Assembly: GCF_013403955.1 (NCBI RefSeq)
Contig: NZ_JABFDG010000001.1
Coordinates: 372,001-436,000, forward strand
Direction: 5' to 3'
Length of the DNA: 64,000 nucleotides
Source: Winogradskyella vidalii
Lineage (GTDB): Bacteria > Bacteroidota > Bacteroidia > Flavobacteriales > Flavobacteriaceae
In this document: one piece after another, positions 51,666-61,135 of the stretch
Layout: each line of letters begins with the position of its first letter
How positions within the stretch are numbered: position 1 is the stretch's first letter
Position numbers and translations under genes: made by a program
The notes under the pieces: generated by a model
Databases searched by the model: none
What the model was told of the DNA's origin: nothing
The model's input: only the letters and a program-made list of their open reading frames with translations

Positions 51666-53129
51666 ATGGGAAAAGTAACAGGTTTTAAAGAATTCGAAAG
51701 AAAAGATGAATCATATAAGCCGGTAAAGGATCGTTTAAAACATTACAATGAGTTTACGGTACCTTTGAAGGAAGAGGATATGAAGGAGCAAGGCTCACGG
51801 TGTATGGATTGTGGAATTCCATTTTGTCATAGTGGTTGTCCGCTTGGTAATTTAATTCCAGATTTTAACCATATGGTCCATCGCGGTGAATGGCAAAAAG
51901 CATCATGGATATTACATTCGACAAACAATTTTCCGGAATTTACAGGACGTTTATGTCCAGCGCCATGTGAACAATCTTGCGTTTTAGGTATTATTGAAGA
52001 TCCTGTTTCTATAGAAAATATAGAAAAGATTATTGTAGAACGTGCCTTTAAAGAAGGTTGGATTAAGCCCGAGCCACCAAAAACAAGAACGGGTAAAACA
52101 ATTGCTATCGTAGGTTCTGGTCCTGCAGGTTTAGCTGCGGCTCAGCAATTAAATAGAGCAGGTCATACAGTGACAGTTTTTGAACGCGATGATGCTATTG
52201 GAGGATTGTTACGCTATGGCATTCCTAATTTTAAAATGGAGAAAGGCATCATTGATCGTCGCTTGGCCATTTTAGAAGCTGAAGGTATTGTTTTTAAAAC
52301 CAATGTTAATGTTGGTGTAAATTATGATGTTGAAGACTTAAAAAAGTTTGATGCGGTTGTACTTTGTGGAGGCGCTACTGAACGAAGAAGTTTGCCTACG
52401 CCAGGTATTGATGCCGATGGTGTTGTACAAGCGATGGACTTCCTAACCCAGCAAACTAAAGTTGTTTTTGGACAAAAAATAAAAGATCAAATTTTAGCTA
52501 CAGGAAAAAATGTGATTGTAATTGGTGGAGGAGATACAGGTTCCGATTGTATTGGGACATCGAATCGTCAAGGCGCTAAATCAGTCGTTAATTTTGAAAT
52601 TATGCCAAAACCACCAGGGCATCGTTCACCATCAACACCTTGGCCATATTGGCCGTTAAAACTAAAAACTTCGACATCTCATCAAGAAGGTGTAGAGCGT
52701 AATTGGTTAATTAACACCAAAGAATTCGTCACCAATGCAAAAGGTAAATTAACGGCTTTAAAAACCGTAAATGTAGAATGGGAAATGGTACCGGGAGAGC
52801 GTCCTAAGTTAATTGAGATTGCAGGTACTGAAAAAACTTGGAAATGTGATTTAGCTTTATTAGCTTTAGGTTTTACAGGTCCGGAAGCTACAATAGCAGA
52901 GCAATTAGGACTGGAACGAGACGTACGCTCTAATTACAAAGCAAGTTATGGCAAATACCAAACCAATAAGCCAAAAATATTTACAGCAGGCGATATGCGA
53001 CGTGGACAATCCTTAATTGTATGGGCGATTTCTGAAGGCCGTGAAGCGGCGCGACAAGTTGATATTTTTCTTATGGGGAAATCGGATTTAGCAACCAAAA
53101 ATGAAGCAGGTGATTTGGTAGGACTATAA
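51666..53129 (+). CDS. gltD: Glutamate synthase small subunit
   Basis: A 487-residue FAD/NADPH protein. The two N-terminal 4Fe-4S cysteine sets are CMDCGIPFCHSGCP and CPAPCEQSC. The FAD motif is VGSGPAGLAAAQQL, the NADPH motif is VIGGGDTGSDCIG, and the closing FTAGDMRRGQSLIVWAISEGR is typical. It passes electrons from NAD(P)H to GltB. The start ATG 51666 is preceded by a hairpin repeat. A terminator follows at 53192. Confidence 0.96.
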   Translation: MGKVTGFKEFERKDESYKPVKDRLKHYNEFTVPLKEEDMKEQGSRCMDCGIPFCHSGCPLGNLIPDFNHMVHRGEWQKASWILHSTNNFPEFTGRLCPAPCEQSCVLGIIEDPVSIENIEKIIVERAFKEGWIKPEPPKTRTGKTIAIVGSGPAGLAAAQQLNRAGHTVTVFERDDAIGGLLRYGIPNFKMEKGIIDRRLAILEAEGIVFKTNVNVGVNYDVEDLKKFDAVVLCGGATERRSLPTPGIDADGVVQAMDFLTQQTKVVFGQKIKDQILATGKNVIVIGGGDTGSDCIGTSNRQGAKSVVNFEIMPKPPGHRSPSTPWPYWPLKLKTSTSHQEGVERNWLINTKEFVTNAKGKLTALKTVNVEWEMVPGERPKLIEIAGTEKTWKCDLALLALGFTGPEATIAEQLGLERDVRSNYKASYGKYQTNKPKIFTAGDMRRGQSLIVWAISEGREAARQVDIFLMGKSDLATKNEAGDLVGL

Positions 53130-53191
53130 TTTGAAAAAACATTTCTACTGCTATAAATTATAAGGGTATTACTATTTGTTAGAGTAGAATA

Positions 53192-53219
53192 AAAGCATCT
53201 GGATACAGATGCTTTTTTT
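53192..53219 (+). terminator. Rho-independent terminator after gltD
   Basis: AAAGCATCT (53192-53200) and AGATGCTTT (53207-53215) form a 9-bp stem, loop GGATAC, then a seven-T run. It lies 63 bases past gltD, between the convergent gltBD and his operons. Confidence 0.88.
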
Positions 53220-53264
53220 GATATTATGTAAGATTTTACTAATCTTTATTGAATGGTACGTTTA

Positions 53265-53849
53265 CTAATGTCTACTTTTTAATATTGCTTCAATATCTTC
53301 AAGTGTAAAACCTTTAGCCTTCAGTAAAATTAAATAATGATACATTAAATCAGCGGCTTCATTTTTAAATAAATTAGCATCATCATCCTTGGCTTCAATA
53401 ACTAATTCTACAGCTTCTTCTCCCACTTTCTGAGCGACTTTATTAATGCCTCTTTTGTATAAAGTATTGGTGTATGAGTTTTCATCGTTAGTGTCAATTC
53501 TTTGGCTAATGATATTTTGTAACTCATAAACAAAGCCTTTAACGGTTTCTTCTTTAAAACAAGATGTGCTTCCGGTGTGGCAGGTTGGCCCTTTAGGGTC
53601 TGCTTTTATTAAAATAGTGTCGTTGTCACAATCAATCTGGATGTCTTTAACTGTTAAAAAGTTTCCAGATTCTTCGCCTTTGGTCCAGAGCCTATTTTTA
53701 CTTCTGCTAAAAAAAGTGACTTTGTTTTCGTTTTTTGTTTTTTGAAAAGCTTCTGCATTCATATAACCTAGCATTAAAACTTGTAGCGTGCTATTATTTT
53801 GAATGATTACAGGAACTAATCCGTCTCCTTTTGAAAAATCTATGTCCAT
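53265..53849 (-). CDS. hisIE: Bifunctional phosphoribosyl-AMP cyclohydrolase / phosphoribosyl-ATP pyrophosphatase
   Basis: A 194-residue fusion. The HisI half (about 1-105) has [24 protein letters not shown] and the zinc site region [25 protein letters not shown]. The HisE half (about 110-194) has [30 protein letters not shown]. It performs steps 2 and 3 of histidine synthesis. It is the last gene of the his operon, overlapping hisF by 10 bases. Confidence 0.95.
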   Translation of the reverse strand: MDIDFSKGDGLVPVIIQNNSTLQVLMLGYMNAEAFQKTKNENKVTFFSRSKNRLWTKGEESGNFLTVKDIQIDCDNDTILIKADPKGPTCHTGSTSCFKEETVKGFVYELQNIISQRIDTNDENSYTNTLYKRGINKVAQKVGEEAVELVIEAKDDDANLFKNEAADLMYHYLILLKAKGFTLEDIEAILKSRH

Positions 53850-54598
53850 CGTATTGCTATATTTTCGTTTTTTAAATAGTCTTTTAATTCGGGGATTGGT
53901 ATTTCGCCATAATGAAAAATACTGGCCGCTAAGCCGGCACTTGCATGTGTGGTTTCAAATAAGGTTTTAAAATGTGCTTTGGTTCCTGCACCACCAGAAG
54001 CAATCACAGGAATATTAATAGACTTACTAACTTCCTCAGTAATATCTAAAGCAAAACCAGCTTTTGTACCATCATTATTCATAGAAGTTAATAATATTTC
54101 ACCCGCTCCTAAGGCTTCCACTTTTTTTACCCAATCTAATGTTTTTATAGGAGTTGCTGTCCGTCCGCCATGTACAAATACAAACCATTCGCCATCCATA
54201 AATTTAGTGTCAATGGCCACTACGCAGCATTGACTGCCAAACCGTTTGGCTATTTGTGTAATGAGTTCAGGATTTTTTACAGCAGAAGAGTTTACACTCA
54301 CTTTATCTGCACCAGCTTTGATAACGCTGGAAACATCTTCAATGGTGTTAATTCCGCCACCGACGGTAAATGGAATATTAATTTCTTCTGCAATATGTGT
54401 TACTAATTCGACTAATGTTTTTCGTTTTTCAACGGTTGCGGTAATGTCTAAAAATACCAACTCATCGGCACCGTGGGCCACATATTGTTTGGCAAGTTCA
54501 ATAGGGTCACCTGCATCTCTGATGCCAACAAAGTTAATCCCTTTTACAGTACGCCCATTTTTGATATCTAAACACGGTATAATTCGTTTTTTTAGCAT
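53840..54598 (-). CDS. hisF: Imidazole glycerol phosphate synthase, cyclase subunit
   Basis: A 252-residue TIM barrel. It has [14 protein letters not shown] with catalytic Asp, [24 protein letters not shown], and the second Asp in [14 protein letters not shown]. The start ATG 54596-54598 ([11 protein letters not shown]) is chosen; a longer frame to 54667 would add 23 residues lying inside hisA. It pairs with HisH to make the imidazole ring and AICAR. Its start overlaps the hisA stop by 7 bases. Confidence 0.95.
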   Translation of the reverse strand: MLKKRIIPCLDIKNGRTVKGINFVGIRDAGDPIELAKQYVAHGADELVFLDITATVEKRKTLVELVTHIAEEINIPFTVGGGINTIEDVSSVIKAGADKVSVNSSAVKNPELITQIAKRFGSQCCVVAIDTKFMDGEWFVFVHGGRTATPIKTLDWVKKVEALGAGEILLTSMNNDGTKAGFALDITEEVSKSINIPVIASGGAGTKAHFKTLFETTHASAGLAASIFHYGEIPIPELKDYLKNENIAIRWT

Positions 54599-55305
54599 AA
54601 TTTCTGAAGTTCTTTTAATGTGATGTTTCCTTCGTATATGGCTTTTCCCAATATAGCACCTTCGCAACCCAAGGCTTTTACTAGTTCTAAATCTTGAATA
54701 GAGGCAACGCCACCACTGGCAATTAATTTCACCTTTGATTCTGAAATAATTTCTTGGTATAAATCGTTAGAGGTGCCTTGAAGCATACCATCTTTGGCAA
54801 TGTCTGTACAAATTACATAATCAATGCCTTTGGATTCGTAATCTTTAATAAAATCAACAACATCTAATTCTGAAGCTTCTAACCAACCATTGGTGGCTAT
54901 TTTTCGGTTTTTGCAGTCCGCACCTAAAATGATTTTTTCAGCACCATACTTCTCCAACCATTTTAAAAACACCTCGGGATTATTCGCGGCAATACTTCCT
55001 CCTGTGATTTGATTTGCTCCCGACTCGAAAGCAATTCTTAAATCGTCATCGGATTTTAGTCCACCTCCAAAATCAACTTTCAAATTGGTTTTAGTTGCAA
55101 TGTTTTCTAATATTTTATGATTGACAATGTGCTTGGATTTTGCGCCATCTAAATCTACTAAATGCAAATATTGAATACCATTAGCTTCAAATTCTTTAGC
55201 GACTTCTAAAGGGTTTTCGTTATATACTTTCTTGGTGTTATAATCGCCTTTGGTGAGTCTAACACATTTTCCGTCGATGATGTCTATTGCTGGTATGATT
55301 CTCAT
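54592..55305 (-). CDS. hisA: Phosphoribosylformimino-AICAR ribotide isomerase
   Basis: A 237-residue TIM barrel homologous to His[20 protein letters not shown] with catalytic Asp8, [13 protein letters not shown], and [18 protein letters not shown] with the second Asp. It catalyses the Amadori rearrangement before ring closure. It is separated from hisH by a 321-base gap full of palindromic repeats, while it overlaps hisF downstream. Confidence 0.95.
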   Translation of the reverse strand: MRIIPAIDIIDGKCVRLTKGDYNTKKVYNENPLEVAKEFEANGIQYLHLVDLDGAKSKHIVNHKILENIATKTNLKVDFGGGLKSDDDLRIAFESGANQITGGSIAANNPEVFLKWLEKYGAEKIILGADCKNRKIATNGWLEASELDVVDFIKDYESKGIDYVICTDIAKDGMLQGTSNDLYQEIISESKVKLIASGGVASIQDLELVKALGCEGAILGKAIYEGNITLKELQKLC

Positions 55306-55626
55306 TTTATTCCTGCGAAAGCAGGAATCTCATCCGGCTTTCTTTTTAATTTATTGGTTTTAATTGTGCTATATCTACAAAGTTTCAAAAACCTTGAAGG
55401 ATAATTTATTTAAAATCGATGTTTTAAACATGCTTCGATTGCGCTCAACATGACATTCGATATATACACCCCTAAAGTCCCCTCAAGGGGACAATCTAAT
55501 TTAGAAGCATCAGAGTAACTATAAAACACTTTTACGTTTTTATTCTTTTTAATAGTATTTTTATTCTTTCTGTTATTTGTCTAGACCTGCAAGATTTTTA
55601 AAACCTGTGAGGTCAGCATAAGCTTT
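55306..55626. repeat. Gene-free gap with several palindromic repeat families between hisH and hisA
   Basis: At least four elements are present: ATTCCTGC/GCAGGAAT (55309-55328, GAAA loop), a degenerate CCTTGAAGG-type copy (about 55381-55402), GTCCCCTCAAGGGGAC (55477-55492), and a GACCTG...GAGGTC hairpin (55584-55614). A CTTCGATTGCGCTCAACATGACA word (55433-55453, split here from the GAGCGCAGTCGA family) is also seen. No open frame of note exists. The operon is interrupted physically but all genes keep the same strand. Confidence 0.75.
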
Positions 55627-56205
55627 TTACAGTTCTAAAAAATTTTTCAATAACTGCGTCCCAACATCCGCTGATTTTTCTGGATGAAATTGCGTCGCAT
55701 AAAAATTATCGTGTTGCATGGCCGTGGCAAATGGTAAAATATAATCGCAAGTAGCAATACTTTGTGGGTTGTTTTCGGCATAATAACTATGTACATAATA
55801 CATGTCGTCGGTAACTTTAATGTCTTTAAATAAGGCACTTTTAACTTCTGTAAAATTATTCCAGCCGATATGTGGTACTTTTTCTTTTGGTGGAAACTTT
55901 TTCACTTGTGTATTAAAAATACCGAGGCACTGGGTGTTTCCTTCTTCAGAATATTCACACATTAACTGTAAGCCTAAACAAATACCAAGCATCGGTTTCT
56001 TTATGGACCGAATGACATCATCTAATCCTTTTTCTTCTAAGTATTGCATCGCAGAACTCGCTTCGCCTACACCAGGAAAAATAACTTTGCTTGCGTTTAA
56101 TATTTCGGTTTTATCGTCTGTAATAATGCTTTCGTAACCCAAACGGTTGAGTGCATTTTGCACAGAACGAATATTACCAGCATTGTATTTTATAATTGCA
56201 ATCAT
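55627..56205 (-). CDS. hisH: Imidazole glycerol phosphate synthase, glutamine amidotransferase subunit
   Basis: A 192-residue class I amidotransferase. The catalytic Cys is in LGICLGLQLM, His/Glu in QFHPEKS near the C-terminus, and KYNAGNIRSVQNAL is the typical start. It supplies ammonia to HisF, encoded two genes further on; hisA lies between. The 58-base gap to hisB contains a strong palindrome. Confidence 0.95.
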   Translation of the reverse strand: MIAIIKYNAGNIRSVQNALNRLGYESIITDDKTEILNASKVIFPGVGEASSAMQYLEEKGLDDVIRSIKKPMLGICLGLQLMCEYSEEGNTQCLGIFNTQVKKFPPKEKVPHIGWNNFTEVKSALFKDIKVTDDMYYVHSYYAENNPQSIATCDYILPFATAMQHDNFYATQFHPEKSADVGTQLLKNFLEL

Positions 56206-56226
56206 GTTTATTTATAGGTTTTCTAC

Positions 56227-56259
56227 AGACCTGTCAGGTTTTAAAAACCTGACAGGTCT
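56227..56259. repeat. Perfect 16-bp palindrome between hisB and hisH
   Basis: AGACCTGTCAGGTTTT (56227-56242) is exactly reverse-complementary to 56244-56259. It is of the GACCTG/CAGGTC family. It occupies most of the 58-base gap, as a potential strong RNA hairpin inside the operon without a T-run. Confidence 0.8.
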
Positions 56260-56263
56260 AGCA

Positions 56264-57355
56264 TCATAAAGTTCCTTTGGTACTTGGAATTGAAAAATTA
56301 TTGGTTTTTGAAACGGCCATTTTAATTGCTTTGGCAAAGGCTTTAAAAATAGATTCTATTTTGTGGTGTTCATTAGCGCCTTCTGATTTAATATTCAAAT
56401 TACATTTGGCAGCGTCACTAAAGGATTTAAAGAAATGCATAAACATTTCGGTTGGCATTTCGCCAATCATTTCACGTTTAAACTCGGTTTCCCATACCAA
56501 CCAAGGTCTTCCTCCAAAGTCAATGGCCACTTGTGTTAGGCAGTCATCCATAGGCAATAAAAAACCGTAGCGTTCAATAGCTTTTTTACTTCCTAAGGCT
56601 TTAATAAATGTTTCGCCTAAGGTAATTGCAACATCTTCTATGGTGTGATGTTCATCAATTTCTAAGTCGCCATCAACTTGTATGTTTAAATCAATGTTGC
56701 CGTGTTTCGAAATTTGTTCTAGCATATGGTCAAAGAAACCTAAGCCTGTAGTGATGTTACTTTTTCCAGAACCATCTAAATTAACTTCTACTTCGATATT
56801 CGTTTCTTTCGTTTTTCTAACCACAGAAGCTTTTCTTGGTATTGCTTTTAGATAGTTATAAATTTCCTCCCAAGAGGTTGTGGTTAATGTCGCATAAGCA
56901 TTGTTGTCTTCAGAAATAAATATGCCTTTACTGCCGAGATTTTCAGCGAGTTTAATATCTGTAACGCGGTCTCCAATGACATAAGAATTCTCTAAATCGT
57001 AATTGCCGTGAATGTATTTTCCTAACAAACCTGTTCTCGGTTTTCTGGTTGGGGCATTATCTTCAGGAAAGCTTTTGTCAATCAAAATTTCAGAGAATTC
57101 GATATTTTCATTTTTAAAAGCTTGAATAATTTTATTTTGAGCCGGCCAAAAAGTGTCTTCTGGAAATGCGTCCGTTCCTAACCCATCTTGATTGGTTACC
57201 ATGACCAACTCGTAATCCATTTCGCGCGCAATTCTGGATAACCATTGAAAAACGCCAGGGTAATATTCTAATTTTTCAAGACTGTCTAGTTGATAATCTA
57301 TGGGTGGTTCTATAGCTAATGTGCCGTCTCTGTCTATGAATAGTACTTTTTTCAT
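56264..57355 (-). CDS. hisB: Bifunctional histidinol-phosphatase / imidazoleglycerol-phosphate dehydratase
   Basis: A 363-residue fusion. The N-terminal HAD phosphatase (about 1-165) has FIDRDGTLA and TNQDGLGTD. The C-terminal dehydratase (about 170-363) has [27 protein letters not shown] and the metal-binding [11 protein letters not shown]. It performs two non-adjacent steps. The gene starts 17 bases from the hairpin that bounds the GIY-YIG unit. Confidence 0.96.
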   Translation of the reverse strand: MKKVLFIDRDGTLAIEPPIDYQLDSLEKLEYYPGVFQWLSRIAREMDYELVMVTNQDGLGTDAFPEDTFWPAQNKIIQAFKNENIEFSEILIDKSFPEDNAPTRKPRTGLLGKYIHGNYDLENSYVIGDRVTDIKLAENLGSKGIFISEDNNAYATLTTTSWEEIYNYLKAIPRKASVVRKTKETNIEVEVNLDGSGKSNITTGLGFFDHMLEQISKHGNIDLNIQVDGDLEIDEHHTIEDVAITLGETFIKALGSKKAIERYGFLLPMDDCLTQVAIDFGGRPWLVWETEFKREMIGEMPTEMFMHFFKSFSDAAKCNLNIKSEGANEHHKIESIFKAFAKAIKMAVSKTNNFSIPSTKGTL

Positions 57356-57372
57356 CTAACTTTAGTTAAATG

Positions 57373-57395
57373 TCCTGAATTTATTTCAGGACCTT
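57373..57395 (+). repeat. Left 23-nt hairpin bordering the GIY-YIG unit
   Basis: TCCTGAA...TTCAGGA hairpin plus CCTT. Its reverse complement occurs at 57700-57722 with 19 of 23 positions identical, so the two look like terminal inverted repeats. This copy ends 1 base before the GIY-YIG stop codon. Confidence 0.65.
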
Positions 57396-57396
57396 A

Positions 57397-57684
57397 TTAA
57401 TTTATTTCTAATGTTTTTAGAAGTGGATTTTTTGATTTTATTTGATTCCACTTCCATTCTTTATGCCAATTTTTTAATTGTTTTTCTCTTTTTTTTGCTT
57501 GGTTTTTGTCCTCAAATTTTTCAAAATAAATGAGATAGGTTACATTGTATCGCTTTGTAAATACTGCACCTGTTCCATTTTTATGTTGTTTTAATCTTGA
57601 TTCCAAATTTTCAGTATAACCGATATATAGTACAGTTCTATTTTTGTTTGTTAAAATATAGCAATAATAAAATTTAGTTGTCAT
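57397..57684 (-). CDS. GIY-YIG endonuclease-family protein (UPF0213/YhbQ-like)
   Basis: A 95-residue single-domain protein. It has the YYCYILTNKNRTVLYIGYT start (the GIY-YIG pair reads CYI-YIG), the catalytic Arg in NLESRLKQHK, and the Lys/Arg-rich helix KKREKQLKNWHKEWKWNQI typical of small GIY-YIG ORFs of Bacteroidota. It may nick or cut DNA; no target is known. It is the only non-histidine gene in the his operon, lying between hisC (upstream) and hisB (downstream) on the same strand. It is closely bounded on both sides by inverted 23-nt hairpins. Position and flanks suggest a small mobile cassette. Confidence 0.88.
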   Translation of the reverse strand: MTTKFYYCYILTNKNRTVLYIGYTENLESRLKQHKNGTGAVFTKRYNVTYLIYFEKFEDKNQAKKREKQLKNWHKEWKWNQIKSKNPLLKTLEIN

Positions 57685-57699
57685 GATATTATCGTGTTA

Positions 57700-57722
57700 A
57701 AGTTCCTGAGACAAGTTCAGGA
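57700..57722 (-). repeat. Right 23-nt hairpin bordering the GIY-YIG unit
   Basis: Inverted counterpart of 57373-57395 (differences at four positions). It overlaps the last codon and stop of hisC (stop at 57717-57719), so the present hisC terminus may have been set by the element. Confidence 0.65.
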
Positions 57723-58751
57723 TTTCGAAATTGATAAAAGGGATTTTATCAATTTCTCATTCTCCTCAGGCGTCCCAACCGTAATTCGAATACTGTTTTT
57801 TACCAAGCTATTTCGGTTTCTAGTAATGACTTTTTGCTCTACTAAATTGTCATATAAGCGATTGGCATTTTCAGCTTCAATCAACCAAAAATTAGCATCT
57901 GAAGGGTATATTTTTTTTACAATATCGAGACCTTCTAATACGGACTTCAATTTTGCTTTCTGCTCTAAAATAACTTGTTTATTGGTCTCAAAAGTTTTGA
58001 TGTCTTCTAATGCGTTAACAGCTGCCTCTTGATTTAATTGACTCATATTATAAGGCATTTTTACATTATTTAGTAACTGAATAATGGCTTCACTAGCAAA
58101 AGCAATTCCTATTCGTGCAGCTGCTAAAGCCCAAGCTTTACTTAGGGTTTGAATAACAATTAAGTTGGGATACTTTTCTAGGTATTTGGCAAAAGAAGCT
58201 TTAGTGCTAAAATCGATATAAGCTTCGTCAATAACTACAATACCATTAAAAGTTTCTAAAATTAGTTTTAAATCGTCTTCTTTAAAACAATTTCCTGTTG
58301 GGTTATTTGGTGAACAGACAAAGATAAGTTTGAGATTCTCGGTGCATAAAAAAGGCAGTAATACTTCTGTGTTAATTTGAAAATCGTCTTGTAAAGGTAG
58401 TTTTACGAGCTCAATATCATTAATATCCGCGGCTACTTGGTACATGCCAAAAGTAGGTGTAAACGTTAGTGCTTTATCCTTACCAGGATTACAAAAAATA
58501 CGGTATAATAAATCAATAATTTCATCGCTACCATTTCCTGTAAATATATTTTTAACGGGCATATTTTTATATGCAGATAACGCTTCTTTTAGATTTTTTT
58601 GATACGAATCTGGATAACGGTTTAAAGTGCCAAAAGGATTTTCATTAGCGTCTAAAAACACACCATCGTTACCTTTAAATTCATCGCGTGCACTCGAATA
58701 AGGCTGAAGCGCTAGGATATTTGGTCGGACTAAAGTTTTTAAATCAAACAT
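57717..58751 (-). CDS. hisC: Histidinol-phosphate aminotransferase
   Basis: A 344-residue class I/II PLP aminotransferase. It has LDANENPFG, NGSDEIIDLL, the FVCSPNNPTGN stretch, VIDEAYIDF, and the PLP lysine in TLSKAWALAAARIG. Stop codon and last residues lie inside a hairpin repeat that borders the GIY-YIG gene. The gap to hisD is 128 bases and has two palindromic repeats. Confidence 0.95.
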   Translation of the reverse strand: MFDLKTLVRPNILALQPYSSARDEFKGNDGVFLDANENPFGTLNRYPDSYQKNLKEALSAYKNMPVKNIFTGNGSDEIIDLLYRIFCNPGKDKALTFTPTFGMYQVAADINDIELVKLPLQDDFQINTEVLLPFLCTENLKLIFVCSPNNPTGNCFKEDDLKLILETFNGIVVIDEAYIDFSTKASFAKYLEKYPNLIVIQTLSKAWALAAARIGIAFASEAIIQLLNNVKMPYNMSQLNQEAAVNALEDIKTFETNKQVILEQKAKLKSVLEGLDIVKKIYPSDANFWLIEAENANRLYDNLVEQKVITRNRNSLVKNSIRITVGTPEENEKLIKSLLSISKS

Positions 58752-58764
58752 ATTTTTATTTTTT

Positions 58765-58844
58765 CCTGCAAGGTTTCAAGAACCTTGTAGGTATTAAACT
58801 GTGCTTTTTTTTATGTCTACTACATTTTTGAAACCTTGTAGAAT
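58765..58844. repeat. Palindromic repeats between hisD and hisC
   Basis: CCTGCAAGGTTTC...CCTTGTAGG at 58765-58791 and a half-copy GAAACCTTGTAG near 58830-58842. Same family as 12737. They form the second interruption of the his operon. Confidence 0.7.
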
Positions 58845-58879
58845 TGTATGAGGTGCTGAAACGAGTTCAGCGCTGGTTT

Positions 58880-60160
58880 CTATAAGTTTTTTAACCTTAA
58901 AGAAACCGCATTTTTGTGGGCATCCAATCCTTCGGCTTCAGCCATTAGTTCAATAGCTGGACCAATGGTTTTTATACCTTCTTTATTTAAGTTTTGAAAG
59001 GTTATTTTCTTTACAAAGCTATCTAATGAAACACCACTGTAATTTTTAGCATAACCATTTGTAGGTAAAGTGTGATTGGTGCCACTGGCATAATCACCAG
59101 CACTTTCGCAACTGTATTGTCCTAAGAATACGGATCCTGCATTGGTGATTTGTTCAATAGAATCGGAAGCATTATTTGTAGCAATAATTAAATGTTCTGG
59201 TGCATATAAATTACTGAATTCAATGCATTCGTTAATTGAATTTAATTGAATAGCACGACTTACTTTTAAGGCTTTTGATGCCATCTCTTTTCTTGATAAT
59301 AGATTGAGTTGTTTGTTTAACTCTGCAATGGTTTGATTGATAATCTCTTCATCATCTGATAATAATATCACCTGACTATCTGCCCCATGTTCTGCCTGCG
59401 ATAGTAAATCTGCAGCTACAAATGTAGGATTACTTGTTTGGTCTGCGATTACTAAAACTTCACTAGGTCCTGCAGGCATATCTATAGCTACACCTTCTTG
59501 CTGAATTAACTCTTTGGCCTTAGTTACAAATTGGTTGCCTGGGCCAAAAATTTTATATACTTGTGGTATTGTTTCTGTACCAAAGGCCATGGCAGCAATG
59601 GCTTGAGCACCACCAACTTTAAATACTTTAGTTATGCCTACTAATTGAGCGGTGTATAAAATTGCCGGATTAATAGCGCCTTCTTTGTTGGGTGGTGTAC
59701 ATAAAATAATCTCTTGGCAACCCGCTAATTTTGCTGGTATACCTAACATTAAGATTGTAGAAAATAAAGGTGCAGAACCGCCGGGAATATATAAGCCAAC
59801 CTTATCTATAGCAACCGATTTTCGCCAGCATTTTACGCCTTTGGTGGTTTCTATAATTTGTTCTTTTTCTTTTTGTGCTGTGTGAAAAGCTTCAATATTT
59901 CCCTTGGCTAACTGAATGGCTCCTTTTAAATCTTTACTTACTTCGTTAGAGGCTTGTTCAATTTCAGAAGTTGAAACTTCAATAGTTTCTAATTGGACGC
60001 TATCAAATTTTTCAGCATATTTAAATAAAGCTTTGTCTTTGTTGGTTTGCACGTCATTTAAAATGCTAACCACCACATCATCTAAGTTTTGTCGCTCTAA
60101 AATTGGACGTTTGCTTAAAGCAATCCATTCCTTTTTTTCTGGAAATTTATATCGTTTCAT
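58880..60160 (-). CDS. hisD: Histidinol dehydrogenase
   Basis: A 426-residue zinc enzyme. It has GLYIPGGSAPLFSTILML, GGAQAIAAMAFGTETIPQ, DMPAGPSEVLVIAD, LLSQAEHGADSQ (zinc Gln/His) and EHLIIATNNA. It oxidises histidinol twice to histidine. It shares one base with hisG (TAATG), so the two are translationally coupled. Confidence 0.96.
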   Translation of the reverse strand: MKRYKFPEKKEWIALSKRPILERQNLDDVVVSILNDVQTNKDKALFKYAEKFDSVQLETIEVSTSEIEQASNEVSKDLKGAIQLAKGNIEAFHTAQKEKEQIIETTKGVKCWRKSVAIDKVGLYIPGGSAPLFSTILMLGIPAKLAGCQEIILCTPPNKEGAINPAILYTAQLVGITKVFKVGGAQAIAAMAFGTETIPQVYKIFGPGNQFVTKAKELIQQEGVAIDMPAGPSEVLVIADQTSNPTFVAADLLSQAEHGADSQVILLSDDEEIINQTIAELNKQLNLLSRKEMASKALKVSRAIQLNSINECIEFSNLYAPEHLIIATNNASDSIEQITNAGSVFLGQYSCESAGDYASGTNHTLPTNGYAKNYSGVSLDSFVKKITFQNLNKEGIKTIGPAIELMAEAEGLDAHKNAVSLRLKNL

Positions 60161-61017
60161 TATAACACCATTTTATCAATAGGAACTACTAATATACCTT
60201 CTGCACCTGCATTTTTTAGGGCGTCAATATTATTCCAGAATTTTTCTTCATCAATTACAGAGTGTAATGAACTCCAGCCTTCTTGGGCTAATGGCAAAAT
60301 GGTAGGACTTTTAAGCACAGGAAGAATCGCGGTGACTTCGTCAATTTTGTCATTAGGAACATTCATTAAAACGTATCTTGTATTTTGTGCTCTTAAAACG
60401 GCTTGAATTCGAAATTGAAGCTGACTTAAAATGGCTTCTTTTTTGGCATCTAGATTAATGTTTTTTGCTAAAACTGCTTCCGATTTTAAAATGACTTGGG
60501 TTTCTCTTAATCCGTTTTTAAATAGTGTACTTCCTGAACTTACTATATCACAAACACCATCTGCTAATCCAATATTGGGTGCGATTTCTACAGAACCAGA
60601 AATAACGTGAATATCAGCTTTAATATTGTTCTCGTCTAAGTAGGATTGAAGTGTATTAGGGTAGGAGGTAGCAATTTTTTTTCCATTAAAATAAGAGGCC
60701 TCATCGGTTTCTATTTTTTTTGGAACGGCTAAGGATACACGACATTTTGCAAACCCTAGATTTTCTACTATTTCGGATTGTTTTTCCTTTTCGATTAGGA
60801 TGTTTTCTCCAATTATAGCAATGTCTACCACACCATCTTCAATATACTGTGGAATATCGGAATTTCGTAAATACAAAACTTCTAATGGGAAGTTGCGGGC
60901 TGAAACTTTTAACTGGTCTTTGCCGTTGTCGATTTTAATACCACAATCTTTTAATAACTGCAGGGAATCCTCATTTAATCTTCCGCTTTTCTGAATGGCA
61001 ATTTTTAATTTACTCAT
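60160..61017 (-). CDS. hisG: ATP phosphoribosyltransferase, long form
   Basis: A 285-residue enzyme with KIAIQKSGRLNEDS at the start, VDIAIIGENIL, GLADGVCDIVSSGSTL (PRPP site), and the C-terminal regulatory domain (about 210-285) ending in EGILVVPIDKMV. The long form is a hexamer inhibited by histidine, so feedback acts on the first step in addition to the upstream attenuator. It is the first structural gene of the operon. Confidence 0.96.
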   Translation of the reverse strand: MSKLKIAIQKSGRLNEDSLQLLKDCGIKIDNGKDQLKVSARNFPLEVLYLRNSDIPQYIEDGVVDIAIIGENILIEKEKQSEIVENLGFAKCRVSLAVPKKIETDEASYFNGKKIATSYPNTLQSYLDENNIKADIHVISGSVEIAPNIGLADGVCDIVSSGSTLFKNGLRETQVILKSEAVLAKNINLDAKKEAILSQLQFRIQAVLRAQNTRYVLMNVPNDKIDEVTAILPVLKSPTILPLAQEGWSSLHSVIDEEKFWNNIDALKNAGAEGILVVPIDKMVL

Positions 61018-61054
61018 TTTTAATTGTTTTATTCTGAATAAACCAAACGTGTAG

Positions 61055-61091
61055 AAATAAAAAACCCGTCTGATGTATTCAGACGGGTTTT
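61055..61091 (-). terminator. Attenuator terminator of the his operon
   Basis: In minus-strand RNA, AAAACCCGTCTG (complement of 61080-61091) pairs with CAGACGGGTTTT (complement of 61061-61072), a perfect 12-bp stem with a 7-base loop, followed by a T-rich run. It lies 38 bases before hisG and after the leader peptide, so it can stop transcription before the structural genes. Confidence 0.93.
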
Positions 61092-61135
61092 GAAATATTT
61101 TTAGATTACATATATCAATTCCTGCTCGCCTGAAT
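61077..61135 (-). promoter_or_regulatory. Antiterminator pairing of the his attenuator
   Basis: The segment ATTCAGGCG within the 3' part of the leader peptide (complement of 61127-61135) can pair with CGTCTGAAT (complement of 61077-61085), using nine pairs including one G-U. The second strand is the 5' arm of the terminator, so the two structures exclude one another. A ribosome stalled at the His codons (61142-61159) leaves the first strand free; one that finishes covers it. Confidence 0.75.

Noticed and set aside
54599-54667. 23-residue extension of HisF
   Set aside because: It lies inside hisA, and HisF proteins begin with [11 protein letters not shown].
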